Shown here: in pieces, positions 10,846-20,286 of the stretch
Position numbering within the stretch: position 1 is the first letter of the stretch
Layout of the letters: each line of letters begins with the position of its first letter
DNA from: Phymorhynchus buccinoides
Taxonomy: Eukaryota > Mollusca > Gastropoda > Neogastropoda > Raphitomidae
DNA length: 64,000 bases
Direction of reading: 5' to 3'
Assembly (NCBI GenBank): GCA_017654935.2
Contig: CM065711.1
Location: 30,733,337 to 30,797,336, forward strand
Notes under the pieces: model-generated
The model's input: the letters and a program-made list of their open reading frames with translations, nothing else
Told to the model about the DNA's origin: nothing
Databases searched by the model: none
Position numbers and translations under genes: made by a program

Positions 10846-13800
10846 ATGACAATGGCACTTGATGAAATAATTGAGCATTTAGACAAAGTTTTTAAAGAAA
10901 CGGATTTAGAAGTTATTGATCCAAAAAATGTACTAGAAAGTGTAAAACATGCTATTTCGCAAATACCTGAAAAACTAGCTATAGAACCACCAGTTAAAGT
11001 AATGTTAACAGTGTACGTAGATTATAAAACAATCCAAGGTGAGCAGCTTCAAGTATGGGTCTCTACTAAACAGCAAGTAATTCTGACTTATAATGATTTT
11101 ACAGAAACCTGGGCAGACAATTTAATCACCCAGTTCATTAACGCATCAGAAGAGGCAAAACTGAGAGGATCTGGTTGGTCAGAAGGCGGGGTATTAGAAA
11201 TTAAAATGAAGGAGAGTAAATATGCCCCCATCATAGGAAAATCATTTATTCCTTTACCTAAAGAACTTGTTTTAAAACGTGCAGTATTAAACATTAAGAA
11301 TACAGATGACCGATGTTTTATGTGGTGCGTTCTAGCTAAACTCCATTATGTCAAAAAGAACGCAGAAAGAGTAACAAATTATCAAGCTTACATAAATGAA
11401 TTAAACTTTAATGGAATTGACTTCCCTGTTAGTGTAGATAAAATTGATCAGTTTGAAGAACAAAACAAACCTATATCAGTTAACGTCTACACATGGTCAT
11501 CAGAAGAAAACCTTAAACCAATCCGTGTATCAAAGAACACTCCCCCATTTAGTAATGATCCCAATAAAAATCATGTTGATCTACTCTTACTAACAGATGA
11601 AACAAAAACACATTACCATTATACATTAATTCGTACAATGAGCAGACTTATTCAGTTTACTTCAAAAGATGGGCATAAACAAGAATTCTGTCGAAGATGT
11701 TTACAGAGAATGCCAAGTATTTATGCAGCAGTTGAACACAGAAAACATTGTAATTCATCTGCTGACTGTAATACTGAACTTATTACTCCGAAAGAAGGAA
11801 GTAAGGTGACCTTTAAAAACTGGAAGAAACTGCAATTAAGTCCTTATGTTGTTTACGCAGACTTCGAATCTATCATCGTTCCGTATCAAGGTCCAGCCCC
11901 AAAAAATCTTCCTAAAACAGTTTTATTAAATAATCATCAAATCTGTTCATACGCATTTATTGTTGTTAGATCAGATGGGAAACATTCAACACCTGAACTT
12001 TATAGAGGACCTGATGCTGCAAAAATCTTTTTAAGTAGAATGATGAAACTACGAAATGTACTATCTAACCAACTAAATTTATTAGATTTAATCATGACAC
12101 CTGAAGATTTAATTCAATTTGAATCAGCTACTGAATGTTGGATTTGCAAAAAAGGGTTTATGCAGGAGGACCCCGATTATTCAGACAACTATAAAGTACG
12201 AGACCATGATCACATTAGTGGAAAATTCAGAGGAGCAGCACACAACTCCTGTAACCTCCAGTTAAAGTTTGAACCAAAGTCTTGGAAACTGCCTATATTC
12301 TTTCACAATCTACGTGGATATGACTCCCATTTAATTCTACAAGCAGTTACTGATGAATTTAGAACCGTCAGTTGTATAGCTCAGTCTTCAGAAAAGTACA
12401 TGACATTTACATTAGGTCAATTGTCTTTTTATGATTCATTACAACATCTGATGGGCTCGTTAGAATCTTTAGGTCAGTCACTAGCCAAATGCACTATAAC
12501 AGAAAAATACTTTGATCCAACTCTTGTACGAAAAGGAGTATACCCTTACGAGTACATGTGTAGTTGGGATAAATTTGATGAAGTTGAATTACCTCCCAAA
12601 GGTGCATTCTACTCTAGTTTAAAAGGAAAAGATATAAGCGACTCTGACTACGACCATGCTCAGTCAGCGTGGATTAAGTTAAAATGCCAGACCATGGGAG
12701 ACTACCATGACGCCTATTTAATGGCCGACGTCTGTTTGCTAGCGGACGTATTTGAGAATTACAGAAAAACAACCATAAAACATTACAGTCTAGATCCTGC
12801 AAATTATATTACTGCTCCTGGAATGAGTTGGGACGCATTCTTAAGATTTACTCAAGTACAGATTGACTTGTTGTCCGACCTACCAACTCTCCAAATGATT
12901 GAAGACGGACTACGTGGAGGAATCTCTATGGCTTCACACAGTTATTGTAAAGCCAACAACAAATACTTAGACGACTACGACTCGACTAAGCCATCAAATT
13001 ATATCATGTATTTAGATGCTAACAATCTTTATGGTTGGGCGATGTGTCAGTCACTACCTTTACGCGACTTTAAAATGTATACAGCCCCATTTGACTTCAA
13101 CATCAAGGAGTTTGTACAACAGCTTTTGAAATTACCAGACTCCCACGAAACAGGATTTATTCTAGAAGTCGACTTAGACTACCCGGACGAACTCCATGAC
13201 CTACACAACGACTACCCGTTAGCAGCTGAAAGACTTCAAGTGGGGAATGACCTCCCTAAACTTGTTCCTAATCTGCAGAACAAAAAAAAATACGTTTGTC
13301 ATTATAGACTCCTTCAATTCTACTTACGGCATGGATTAAGACTAACAGCAGTTCATAGAATCATTTCGTTTAGTCAGGAGAAATTCATGGAGTCGTATAT
13401 AATGAAGAACACTAATCTTAGAACACAAGCTACGGACGCCTCAGAAAAAGACTTCTTTAAGCTAATGAATAACAGTTGTTTTGGAAAGACTATGGAAAAC
13501 CCGCACAAACAAAAAGACGTCAGATTAGTTACCCAAGAAAACAAAGCAATCAAACTAACTTCAAAACCTCATTATCAAGACTTCAAAAAGTTCCATAACA
13601 ACCTTTACGGTATAATGATGAAAAAAATTAATGTAAAACTAGACAAACCTGTCTTCATTGGGTTTGCTGTCTTAGAATTGTCCAAGTTATTGATGCTGGA
13701 ATTTCTATATGACTACTTTAAACCACTCTACCCAGGATCTAAAGTACTCTACACAGACACGGACTCATTTATTCTAGACATTCCGACTGAAGACTTTTAT

Positions 13801-14250
13801 AAAGATTTAGAAACAGATTCAGCAAAAGGCGTTGACTCCTGGTATGATACCTCTGACTACCCAAGTAAATCTCCATTGCATTCATCCGTAAATAAAAAGG
13901 TAATCGGTAAGATGAAGGATGAACTGAATGGAACTATAATCAAAGAGTACGTTGGTCTGAGAGCAAAGATGTATTCAATTGCCAGTCAAACTAGTGTTAT
14001 TAAAAAAGCAAAAGGAATTTCTAGACCAGTTGTTCAAATGGTTATGACACACGATAACTATAAAGAAGCACTATTTGACTCCAAGACGTTTTATCATGAC
14101 AACATAAAAATACAATCTAAGTTACACGAGATAAACACAACAGTTGTAAATAAAAAATCACTCGACTCAAACAATACAAAGCGTGTGTTTAAATCACCAG
14201 AGTTTTCGTATTCAATCGGGCACTGGAGAACTAAGTGTCATAGTCAGTAG
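10846..14250 (+). CDS. polB: Polinton protein-primed family-B DNA polymerase
   Basis: 1134 aa, normal for this family, which replicates the linear element from protein-primed ends. Order: a long N-terminal region; a zinc-binding CxxC...HxxxC block (about 281-303); exonuclease motif I as ADFES (about 338); an HNH/endonuclease-VII-like Cys/His insert (about 430-476: CWIC, RDHDH, HNSCN); exonuclease II NLRGYDSHLI (about 487); exonuclease III MADVCLLADVF (about 622); polymerase motif A YLDANNLYGWAM (about 722); motif B KLMNNSCFGKTMEN (about 872); motif C YTDTDSF (about 967). All catalytic acidic residues are present and no stop interrupts it. The start follows an A-rich leader 60 bases inside the inverted repeat. 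A hairpin lies 30 bases after the stop. Confidence 0.97.
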   Translation: MTMALDEIIEHLDKVFKETDLEVIDPKNVLESVKHAISQIPEKLAIEPPVKVMLTVYVDYKTIQGEQLQVWVSTKQQVILTYNDFTETWADNLITQFINASEEAKLRGSGWSEGGVLEIKMKESKYAPIIGKSFIPLPKELVLKRAVLNIKNTDDRCFMWCVLAKLHYVKKNAERVTNYQAYINELNFNGIDFPVSVDKIDQFEEQNKPISVNVYTWSSEENLKPIRVSKNTPPFSNDPNKNHVDLLLLTDETKTHYHYTLIRTMSRLIQFTSKDGHKQEFCRRCLQRMPSIYAAVEHRKHCNSSADCNTELITPKEGSKVTFKNWKKLQLSPYVVYADFESIIVPYQGPAPKNLPKTVLLNNHQICSYAFIVVRSDGKHSTPELYRGPDAAKIFLSRMMKLRNVLSNQLNLLDLIMTPEDLIQFESATECWICKKGFMQEDPDYSDNYKVRDHDHISGKFRGAAHNSCNLQLKFEPKSWKLPIFFHNLRGYDSHLILQAVTDEFRTVSCIAQSSEKYMTFTLGQLSFYDSLQHLMGSLESLGQSLAKCTITEKYFDPTLVRKGVYPYEYMCSWDKFDEVELPPKGAFYSSLKGKDISDSDYDHAQSAWIKLKCQTMGDYHDAYLMADVCLLADVFENYRKTTIKHYSLDPANYITAPGMSWDAFLRFTQVQIDLLSDLPTLQMIEDGLRGGISMASHSYCKANNKYLDDYDSTKPSNYIMYLDANNLYGWAMCQSLPLRDFKMYTAPFDFNIKEFVQQLLKLPDSHETGFILEVDLDYPDELHDLHNDYPLAAERLQVGNDLPKLVPNLQNKKKYVCHYRLLQFYLRHGLRLTAVHRIISFSQEKFMESYIMKNTNLRTQATDASEKDFFKLMNNSCFGKTMENPHKQKDVRLVTQENKAIKLTSKPHYQDFKKFHNNLYGIMMKKINVKLDKPVFIGFAVLELSKLLMLEFLYDYFKPLYPGSKVLYTDTDSFILDIPTEDFYKDLETDSAKGVDSWYDTSDYPSKSPLHSSVNKKVIGKMKDELNGTIIKEYVGLRAKMYSIASQTSVIKKAKGISRPVVQMVMTHDNYKEALFDSKTFYHDNIKIQSKLHEINTTVVNKKSLDSNNTKRVFKSPEFSYSIGHWRTKCHSQ

Positions 14251-14280
14251 ACTTTCGAAACTTATAATCATATTGAATTG

Positions 14281-14306
14281 AATAAGCACCCTTTGGAGTG
14301 CTTATT
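14281..14306. terminator. Hairpin between convergent Polinton genes
   Basis: AATAAGCAC at 14281-14289 is repeated as its exact complement at 14298-14306 around an 8-base loop. It sits between the polymerase stop and the opposing 219-aa ORF. It probably marks the shared 3' end of the two transcripts; the function is inferred from position only. Confidence 0.45.
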
Positions 14307-14307
14307 G

Positions 14308-14937
14308 TTATTTCCCTAGAACAGATTTTAATGTGTCGTTTATTTTTTTTTCACATTCTTTTTTTATTGCTTCTATGTCTTGCGGTTGTGAAAAACTTGC
14401 TCTTGATTTTTTTTGAAGTTCAAACTTTTGCATTTTGTAGTCGTTGTAGTCTGCTTGCAATCTATTGAACTCCTCATCCGAAATTTGAGAGTCTTGCAAA
14501 GCTTTACTAATAATCAATCGAAATGAACTAAGTTTTGCCATTATTAATTGAACCATAGCTGTATGCTTTTGAAGTTTTATTTTTATTTTTTTGTTGAAAG
14601 CAGACGTACTGATTGACAACAACCCAAGAGTTAATGACACACACCCTAGAGGCAAAGCTACTACTGATCCGACCCCTGTCGCTAACAACCCTACAGAGCT
14701 TCCTGCTGTTAAAGTACCTAGAGTTCCAAATCCAGTATTTAAGTATGTTGTTGAATTAAACAAACAAGAGTACCTTCGTTTGGTTCTGTTATAGTTAGTG
14801 AGGTCTTTTTCCAATTCTCTTTGTATTTCTGTAATAGTAGACAATCTGAACTTTCTGATTTCAGGATCATCACCACCCTCTGTTTTTTCTTTGTCAGTAT
14901 TTTCTTTCAGTATTTTTGGATATACTGTAACGGACAT
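14308..14937 (-). CDS. Polinton membrane protein with two hydrophobic segments
   Basis: The open frame runs to 14967 (219 aa), but the second Met at 14937 (MSVTVYPKIL) follows a poly-A leader and gives a cleaner start. The centre (about residues 85-120 of the longer version) is a Gly/Leu/Val-rich double hydrophobic stretch with GTLTAGSSVGLLATG and PLGCVSLTLG. It is preceded by a basic Asn/Tyr/Arg helix and followed by a charged coiled-coil-like tail. I recall similar Gly-rich proteins in other invertebrate Polintons but cannot name the function; a virion-membrane or host-membrane role is a guess. It is first of a three-gene minus-strand run with the two capsid-type candidates. Confidence 0.8.
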   Translation of the reverse strand: MSVTVYPKILKENTDKEKTEGGDDPEIRKFRLSTITEIQRELEKDLTNYNRTKRRYSCLFNSTTYLNTGFGTLGTLTAGSSVGLLATGVGSVVALPLGCVSLTLGLLSISTSAFNKKIKIKLQKHTAMVQLIMAKLSSFRLIISKALQDSQISDEEFNRLQADYNDYKMQKFELQKKSRASFSQPQDIEAIKKECEKKINDTLKSVLGK

Positions 14938-14967
14938 CTTTTTATATTTAAAAAAAAAAATTAACAT

Positions 14968-15819
14968 TTAATTTGCACTTGCTATCATTTTAAGAAGATC
15001 ATCAGACAAAATGCTTTCAGTGTAATAAAACCCAATGAGATCTAAATTAGTAACATTAATGTACGTTAATTCTTTGAGATTGTTTGGATCAACACTCAAT
15101 ATAACTTTATCACTGGTCGACACTGCCTTAATTTCTTCACCGCGGTTTTGAATAACGATAGTACATCTCACTGATTCAACATCCAAGTTTTGCCAAGAAA
15201 TAAGAATCCCTTTCATTAGGTTGTCGCTAACACCAACAGGTAGGGAATCAGGGTTGTCTGCTCTAACAGAAAGTTCAAATATCATAGTAAATTCGTCTGC
15301 TAAAGCCATTTTAGGAATGAACTCTAATAGCGTAGATGAATCTTTTGTTACTGTCTTTTTTCTATGCAGCATGTACTGTCTCTTTTTATAAGGTTTGATT
15401 GCTATTTCTCTTCTGCTGTTGTTTTGAGGAATCAGACTGACATGTAACGGTCCTGAGTTAAATGATTTGCGAAAGTGTTTGTCATTATCAAAGAATGTAA
15501 ACGGGCTTAAAAATTCAAACTTAATTTCCCAATCAACGAATGGAATTAAATGCCATTTGTTATCCCTTTTCTTAACAACTTTATATTCAAACTGGCCAAC
15601 ATTGTCAGCTACTACATTACGCAGTTGCTCTAGTTTAGGTACTTTTTTATCACTTACTTCTGCACGTTTATAATAGCCGTTGTTTGTGTACTCAAATCCA
15701 TACAGTGCTCCTATCTCTCCATTTAAATCAAAGTCTTCTGTGTCCGCTAGGTCCTTCAATTCTAAAGTTGCGCATCTAACAGGGTCAAGCATAACCGGTT
15801 GATCTGGTCCGCGCGACAT
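14968..15819 (-). CDS. Polinton conserved protein, candidate minor capsid protein
   Basis: 283 aa, no membrane segment, beta-rich in appearance. It has no recognised enzymatic motif. It lies 14 bases after the 244-aa ORF and immediately before the 219-aa ORF on the same strand, so the three may be transcribed together. Polintons usually encode a single-jelly-roll minor capsid (penton) protein next to structural genes. This and the following 244-aa protein are the best candidates here, but the assignment rests on size, position and composition, not on a recognised motif. The start MSRGPDQP follows an A/T-rich leader. Confidence 0.75.
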   Translation of the reverse strand: MSRGPDQPVMLDPVRCATLELKDLADTEDFDLNGEIGALYGFEYTNNGYYKRAEVSDKKVPKLEQLRNVVADNVGQFEYKVVKKRDNKWHLIPFVDWEIKFEFLSPFTFFDNDKHFRKSFNSGPLHVSLIPQNNSRREIAIKPYKKRQYMLHRKKTVTKDSSTLLEFIPKMALADEFTMIFELSVRADNPDSLPVGVSDNLMKGILISWQNLDVESVRCTIVIQNRGEEIKAVSTSDKVILSVDPNNLKELTYINVTNLDLIGFYYTESILSDDLLKMIASAN

Positions 15820-15833
15820 TGTTTTAAACTAAA

Positions 15834-16516
15834 TTATTTTATTTCTAACAAAGCATTCAAGCTGTCGCACTGAACTTCTTTTCCTTTTTCGTCAGTTATT
15901 CTTATTTTTAGTGAATGGTGAACCCCACAAACTAATTCTTTAAACTGTAAGTTGGTGAACGTAATAATTTCGTAATCACAGTATGCCGCTTTTGCTGTTG
16001 GAAGAACTCTTAACACAGTAGACGGCTGGTTATCAAATAAGTTGTTATCCGTACTCAAGATATCTAAATGAAAGTATAATAAAGAATGTATTCCGAGATT
16101 AAGTGATTTTACAGCTGTAAATGAATTACTTTGCAGTGCATTATCAGTGACATGGAACCTGTCTAATCTAAAACCTAATAGTTTAGCCAATTCATTAGCA
16201 AATTCAAATACTACACCTTTTTGGGCTCTAAACGTCATCTTCACTTTCAAATTTCCCTCATTAAGTTTTAAAGTAATGTCGAAGTCGTTTAACATCTCTT
16301 TTAATGAACAAAACCCGTAATAACCGTCTGGTATAGTTAGTTCAATCATCCCTTCACTGGTAATTTTTCTTATCCAATTGTTCTTTAAGGTTTTGCTTAT
16401 ATTAATCCATTTAACTTTGTAATAAATTTCATGGAGCGCTACTTTTAGAGAACCATGATTTTTAATAGGGCGTTGTAAAAGTATTGGCTCGTCTTGATCA
16501 GTTATATAAATAAACA
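15834..16516 (-). CDS. Polinton conserved protein, candidate penton-like protein
   Basis: The frame is open to 16568, but the Met at 16516 (MFIYITDQDEP) avoids overlap with the divergent ORF beginning at 16537 and is preferred, giving 227 aa. Beta-strand-like alternation of hydrophobic residues, with KVALHEIYYKVKW near the start and a Phe/Leu-rich middle. No catalytic motif. Length and placement fit the single-jelly-roll minor capsid protein of Polintons, but this is inference. Only about 20 bases separate it from the divergent 369-aa gene, so the two must share a very compact promoter. Confidence 0.7.
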
Positions 16517-16536
16517 TTTTTATTGCGAATATATAA

Positions 16537-17646
16537 ATGAATGCTTTTAAATATAACAAAGACGCCAAATATGCAGTTGGATCATATAACCCTAAAACTA
16601 TAGCTGTTGATTCAATAGTTGTTGCAGTGGGAGTTGATTCTTTTGAAGTTAAGGTCAGTAATCCATTAAACCATTATTTAAATCCTAGTGTCAAACATGA
16701 TAACATCGCAAAGGCATGGTTTAGTCATCCAATGCAGTTTTATCAAAACCAGTTAAACTTTGCTGTGTTTTGCGCTACAACAGGGTGTGGTGTTTCTTTC
16801 GCTGATCACTTAAATCATCCTGGAGTCATGGTAAAAGCAGTTTATAGATTTCATTTCTATTATACTTTCAAGCGTATTTTGTCTGAACTGCATGCTCCAT
16901 TACCGAATGATTCTACTTTTAATCCGTTCAACAACAGAATTGACATGAAGGCCTTTGAACGGATTTGTAATGAGTTTAACATTAACTTGAATACAGACTT
17001 TAGACAAAAGTTAGATCGTAATCATGGTTTGGGTACACTTTATTATTGGGGCGTGCACAGAAAGTATAACTATGATTGGAATCCTCCTTACACGTCTTTT
17101 TCTTCAGGTACGACCGTTCATCTGGGATCTATTCAACAAAAACATAAAAACGCTTGGTCTACTTTTATTCTTGATACTTCTGAAGGACTAACTAAGGCGG
17201 GAATAGAACGAGTAAATGATTCTATTCGTACTTACGTGTGGTGTTTGCTGGGATCTCAAGCGCAAGTTAAATCTGAGATAATGGATCCTTCTACTGGGTT
17301 TGATGCACAAAAACAGTATTTAGCTAATTTAGAAGATGCAATCAATTCTACAGTTGACCTCCCAGCTAGCATTAAAAGGTATCAAGACGTTTTGAGATTC
17401 GCAAGATCGAAAGTAGACTTTGCTGTCGGTAGTGGATTATACATGCTGCCCTCTGATCTCAGACTTCAAATAGGAACAATTGTAAACTATAACAACGAAA
17501 TCCTTATAGCGAAAGATAATCAAGCAGTTGGTAAAAATTCAAAAATAAATTCTACATTGTCGATCATACACCATCCAATCCCTGTCAGTCAAAAAAAAAG
17601 AAAAAAGAATATTAACTTAACGAATTCAACGAACTTAACGAACTGA
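16537..17646 (+). CDS. Polinton conserved 369-aa protein, function unknown
   Basis: An intact ORF. Near residues 72-90 it contains NFAVFCATTGCGVSFADHL, a motif I recall in uncharacterised proteins of cnidarian and other invertebrate Polintons. It is followed by aromatic/basic stretches (YRFHFYYTFKRIL) and a Tyr/Trp-rich segment (YYWGVHRKYNYDWN). The C-terminus is basic (QKKRKK) and ends in a short Asn/Leu/Thr repeat. No membrane segment and no recognised enzyme motif. It is divergent from the 227-aa candidate penton gene and lies between structural genes, which suggests a virion-associated role; that is inference only. Confidence 0.8.
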   Translation: MNAFKYNKDAKYAVGSYNPKTIAVDSIVVAVGVDSFEVKVSNPLNHYLNPSVKHDNIAKAWFSHPMQFYQNQLNFAVFCATTGCGVSFADHLNHPGVMVKAVYRFHFYYTFKRILSELHAPLPNDSTFNPFNNRIDMKAFERICNEFNINLNTDFRQKLDRNHGLGTLYYWGVHRKYNYDWNPPYTSFSSGTTVHLGSIQQKHKNAWSTFILDTSEGLTKAGIERVNDSIRTYVWCLLGSQAQVKSEIMDPSTGFDAQKQYLANLEDAINSTVDLPASIKRYQDVLRFARSKVDFAVGSGLYMLPSDLRLQIGTIVNYNNEILIAKDNQAVGKNSKINSTLSIIHHPIPVSQKKRKKNINLTNSTNLTN

Positions 17647-17706
17647 GCTGACAGTAACCATGAAAACGAAAAGACAGCATTAGTTATTTTTCTAACTGCA
17701 GCTGGT

Positions 17707-17925
17707 CTAGTTTATTTTTATTTTACTAGAGAGTAATCCTACAACTAAAACTATTAGCATCCATAAGTGTTCAGCCATAAAACCGACTACTTTGCTTGCA
17801 GTAGAAAAAAGCCAACTAACAATTCCACCTAATATACCGGGTAGTGCATCTAGTGCTTTTTCTCCTAATTTTTTTAATAGATTCGTTAAATGTTCCAGTT
17901 GTTTTTTAATCCAAGTCTTTTGACG
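17707..17925 (-). CDS. C-terminal membrane module of split Polinton protein
   Basis: Minus-strand frame whose meaningful part begins at about KTWIKKQLEHL near 17920, followed by GEKALDALPGILGGIVSWLF and a strongly hydrophobic tail (LWMLIVLVVGLL). I recall this type of segment as the C-terminus of longer proteins in other invertebrate Polintons, directly behind a Gly/Pro-rich linker. Here the linker ends the overlapping 264-aa ORF in another frame. The frame in which this piece is open starts upstream without a credible Met of its own. It is therefore best read as the displaced C-terminus of the 264-aa protein, separated by a sequence error, a lesion or a programmed shift. Confidence 0.65.
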   Translation of the reverse strand, partial: RQKTWIKKQLEHLTNLLKKLGEKALDALPGILGGIVSWLFSTASKVVGFMAEHLWMLIVLVVGLLSSKIKIN

Positions 17926-18700
17926 GTGAAGGTGGTGAAGGTGGAGAAGGTAATTGACCACCGCCACCACCTGTTCCTGTTAAAGCAAACACTAAAGTAG
18001 AGATTGCAAACCCTAAAGCTGTCATAACGCTCGCTATCGTGACTCCTTGCTCTCTAAATAAAGTTTTTATTCTTTCAGCTAACGTCGTGTTTTCGTATAA
18101 CATTATTTGGATGGTTTCTTTTATTCTGCTGAATTGTGTTCGTAATTGTTCACGGTTAGTTGACAGTACTTCTAGTCTTGCTGCTCTCTCTTGTTGAAGA
18201 TCATCTAGTCTTTGCATGATTCTGTCTTTCACGTCTTGTCCTAGGTTGTTGTCATCAGCTTCAACTAATTTTTGTTTTTCTCTGTCAATGTGAGCATCAA
18301 GTTCGCTTAACTTTGCTAGATTATTTGTTAACTCGCCTCTGGTAGATTGTAATGTTGAATTGAGCGCCATTAGTTCTCTCATAGGTAATGGTGAATCATG
18401 TAATGTTTTTAAATGGGTTTCTTCATCTTCTAAAGTTATAAAACTAGTTTCCATTTCTATTATCTGGTCCGCAGTTGCGCTTAAGTCTCTAAGAGGAATC
18501 GATTGAAGTTGGGAATCAGTAGGTAGTCTTTGTAGTGTGTTTTGAAGTGTAGAAACAGCTTGTGTGCTTAGGTTTGGTTTTGGTTCAATATTAAATCGTC
18601 TTTGTCTCAGATAACACTGAGCCTTGCCCTGAACATTACTCTTTTTTAAAAACTTTGAGGGGTTATTTTTAGTTGTAAGTTGGTGTACTAGTTTATCCAT
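17906..18700 (-). CDS. Polinton coiled-coil protein with hydrophobic segment
   Basis: 264 aa. Residues about 120-205 form a charged, heptad-like coiled coil (LSELDAHIDREKQKLVEAD, LDDLQQERAARLEVL). They are followed by a hydrophobic segment (VMTALGFAISTLVFAL, about 225-245), then a GGGGG and PPSPPSP linker that ends abruptly. The next frame carries a membrane module that would naturally follow the linker. The frame change falls around a run of four T (17918-17921). Long coiled-coil membrane proteins of this sort occur in Polintons and may be virion components. The start MDKLVHQL is the first Met of the frame. Confidence 0.75.
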   Translation of the reverse strand: MDKLVHQLTTKNNPSKFLKKSNVQGKAQCYLRQRRFNIEPKPNLSTQAVSTLQNTLQRLPTDSQLQSIPLRDLSATADQIIEMETSFITLEDEETHLKTLHDSPLPMRELMALNSTLQSTRGELTNNLAKLSELDAHIDREKQKLVEADDNNLGQDVKDRIMQRLDDLQQERAARLEVLSTNREQLRTQFSRIKETIQIMLYENTTLAERIKTLFREQGVTIASVMTALGFAISTLVFALTGTGGGGGQLPSPPSPPSPSKDLD

Positions 18701-18744
18701 CTATTAATGACCTTCTAAACAAATAAATGAAATCGGATAAATCT

Positions 18745-18949
18745 TTATAAATTCAAAGTCATTAGGATTTCTGTATTTCTAATTTCAGGTGGTTCTTGTC
18801 CTATACTTTCATAAAAAGATCTAACTTCTACATTCTTCCATTAGTTCTTGTCTTAAAGATGATTGATGACGAGACAATAAAGTAGCTTCACTCATGTCAT
18901 CTCCAGCTTCAAAAACATCATAATCGTGGTCTGCTTCTATTCCTGCCAT
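18745..18949 (-). pseudogene. Short Polinton ORF, broken by frame changes
   Basis: An ATG at 18949 opens an acidic 42-codon frame (MAGIEADHDYDVFEAGDDMS...) that stops at 18821. The adjacent frame continues with protein-like sequence (NVEVRSFYESIGQEPPEIRN) from about 18842 to a stop at 18745, and a third frame stays open beyond. Gene spacing, a poly-A leader and composition suggest a small gene of about 70 aa divergent from the capsid gene and now frame-disrupted. Short and without a recognised family, so uncertain. Confidence 0.35.
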
Positions 18950-18995
18950 GTTTTTATTTATAATTATGTTTTTATTTTATTTCTAAAAAAAAGAG

Positions 18996-20282
18996 ATGTC
19001 ACAATCATACGGAACAATTCTTGATCCATACAGACGGTTAAAAGAACCACTTGGTGTTAAAGGAACCAGGCAGAGTATCGTGATAAGTAATAATCCTTCA
19101 ACTATCGATCAAAGACAAATATTATCAGTAAGATTTCCTAGTCTGGGATCTAATGAAGTAATTGTGCCAGGTACCGCACGTCTTGCTTTTAAAATACAAC
19201 TGGAGTCAGCGACGGATCCGAACAGAACTTTAGTTGCTAATCTTGGTAGAGCGATCGTTAGTAAGATTACTATTAAACTTGAAGGGAGAGAGGTAATGTC
19301 ATTAGATAACGCAGATGTCTTTTTGAGTTATTGCGACCTATGGCTCACACAAAATGAAAGAAAAGATCGAACTTATCAAGGAATACAGGGAGATAATGGT
19401 ATAAAACATAGAATTGATGCTGAAGACAAAAAAGATAGCAATCAAGATGAGTTGGTTGCACAAGTTTATGGTAATCGATTTTATATACCTCTTGACTTCG
19501 AGCTATTAAACACGCACTCCCCGTATTATCAGGGTGCTTTACAAGATAGGCTTATGTATGAATTAACTTTTAATGATTACAGCCGTGTTATCAGATCAGC
19601 GACAGATCCTGATGCAAAATATAGTATTTCAGACATCACATTAGAGTTTGATGTTGTTCGTCATCAAGAATTAGCTCGGTTGATCTCCCAACAATACCAG
19701 ACAAGATTAGCAATATACTACAACAGAATTTTAAATCATAGTAAAATACCTAAAAACAAATCAGACACAATTTGGAACATCGATTTGAATGTATCAGCAA
19801 GGTCATTGAAAGGGATTTTGTTGCTGTTTGAGGAGTCCAAAAAACCTTTTAGCAGATTAAGCGAGAAGTTTCATAATCCTAAAATAACTAAACTAACATG
19901 TACGATTGAAGGACAACCGAATCAGTTGTTTGCAAGCGGTCTTCTACCTTATCAGCATTTTGATGAAATACGAAAGCTGTTGGGTGGAGGTGGTCGGCAA
20001 AGAGACCCTGTGGCTGATTTAATTTGCAAAGACCTCCATCTTCATGATGTCAGACTTGAAGATTATTTATATTCGAAGTATGCGTTGTGGCTAGATCTTA
20101 GAACAACTGAAGACAACAAACTACATGGCAGTGGAAGAACAGTTGGTGATGGGTCAGGAGGAATAAATATTCAAATCCACAAAGAAGCAGAAGAGAATAA
20201 GCAAATACATATTTATGTTTATTTGCTATGCGATGCTCAGCTGAACATTGAAGACAACAGATTAAAAGATATTGTGTATTAA
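18996..20282 (+). CDS. Polinton major capsid protein (double jelly-roll type)
   Basis: 428 aa, the usual size of Polinton/adintovirus hexon-type proteins. The N-terminus (SYGTILDPYRRLKEPLGVKG) is followed by strand-rich segments such as FPSLGSNEVIVPGTARLAFKIQL and VSKITIKLEGREVMSLDNAD, and later YNDYSR-like and RDPVADLICKDLH stretches, consistent with the family. It would form the trimeric capsomer. The ATPase begins 4 bases after the stop, in the conserved capsid-ATPase order. No internal stop. Assignment from family resemblance and neighbours; a structure-based search would settle the fold. Confidence 0.85.
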   Translation: MSQSYGTILDPYRRLKEPLGVKGTRQSIVISNNPSTIDQRQILSVRFPSLGSNEVIVPGTARLAFKIQLESATDPNRTLVANLGRAIVSKITIKLEGREVMSLDNADVFLSYCDLWLTQNERKDRTYQGIQGDNGIKHRIDAEDKKDSNQDELVAQVYGNRFYIPLDFELLNTHSPYYQGALQDRLMYELTFNDYSRVIRSATDPDAKYSISDITLEFDVVRHQELARLISQQYQTRLAIYYNRILNHSKIPKNKSDTIWNIDLNVSARSLKGILLLFEESKKPFSRLSEKFHNPKITKLTCTIEGQPNQLFASGLLPYQHFDEIRKLLGGGGRQRDPVADLICKDLHLHDVRLEDYLYSKYALWLDLRTTEDNKLHGSGRTVGDGSGGINIQIHKEAEENKQIHIYVYLLCDAQLNIEDNRLKDIVY

Positions 20283-20286
20283 AATA

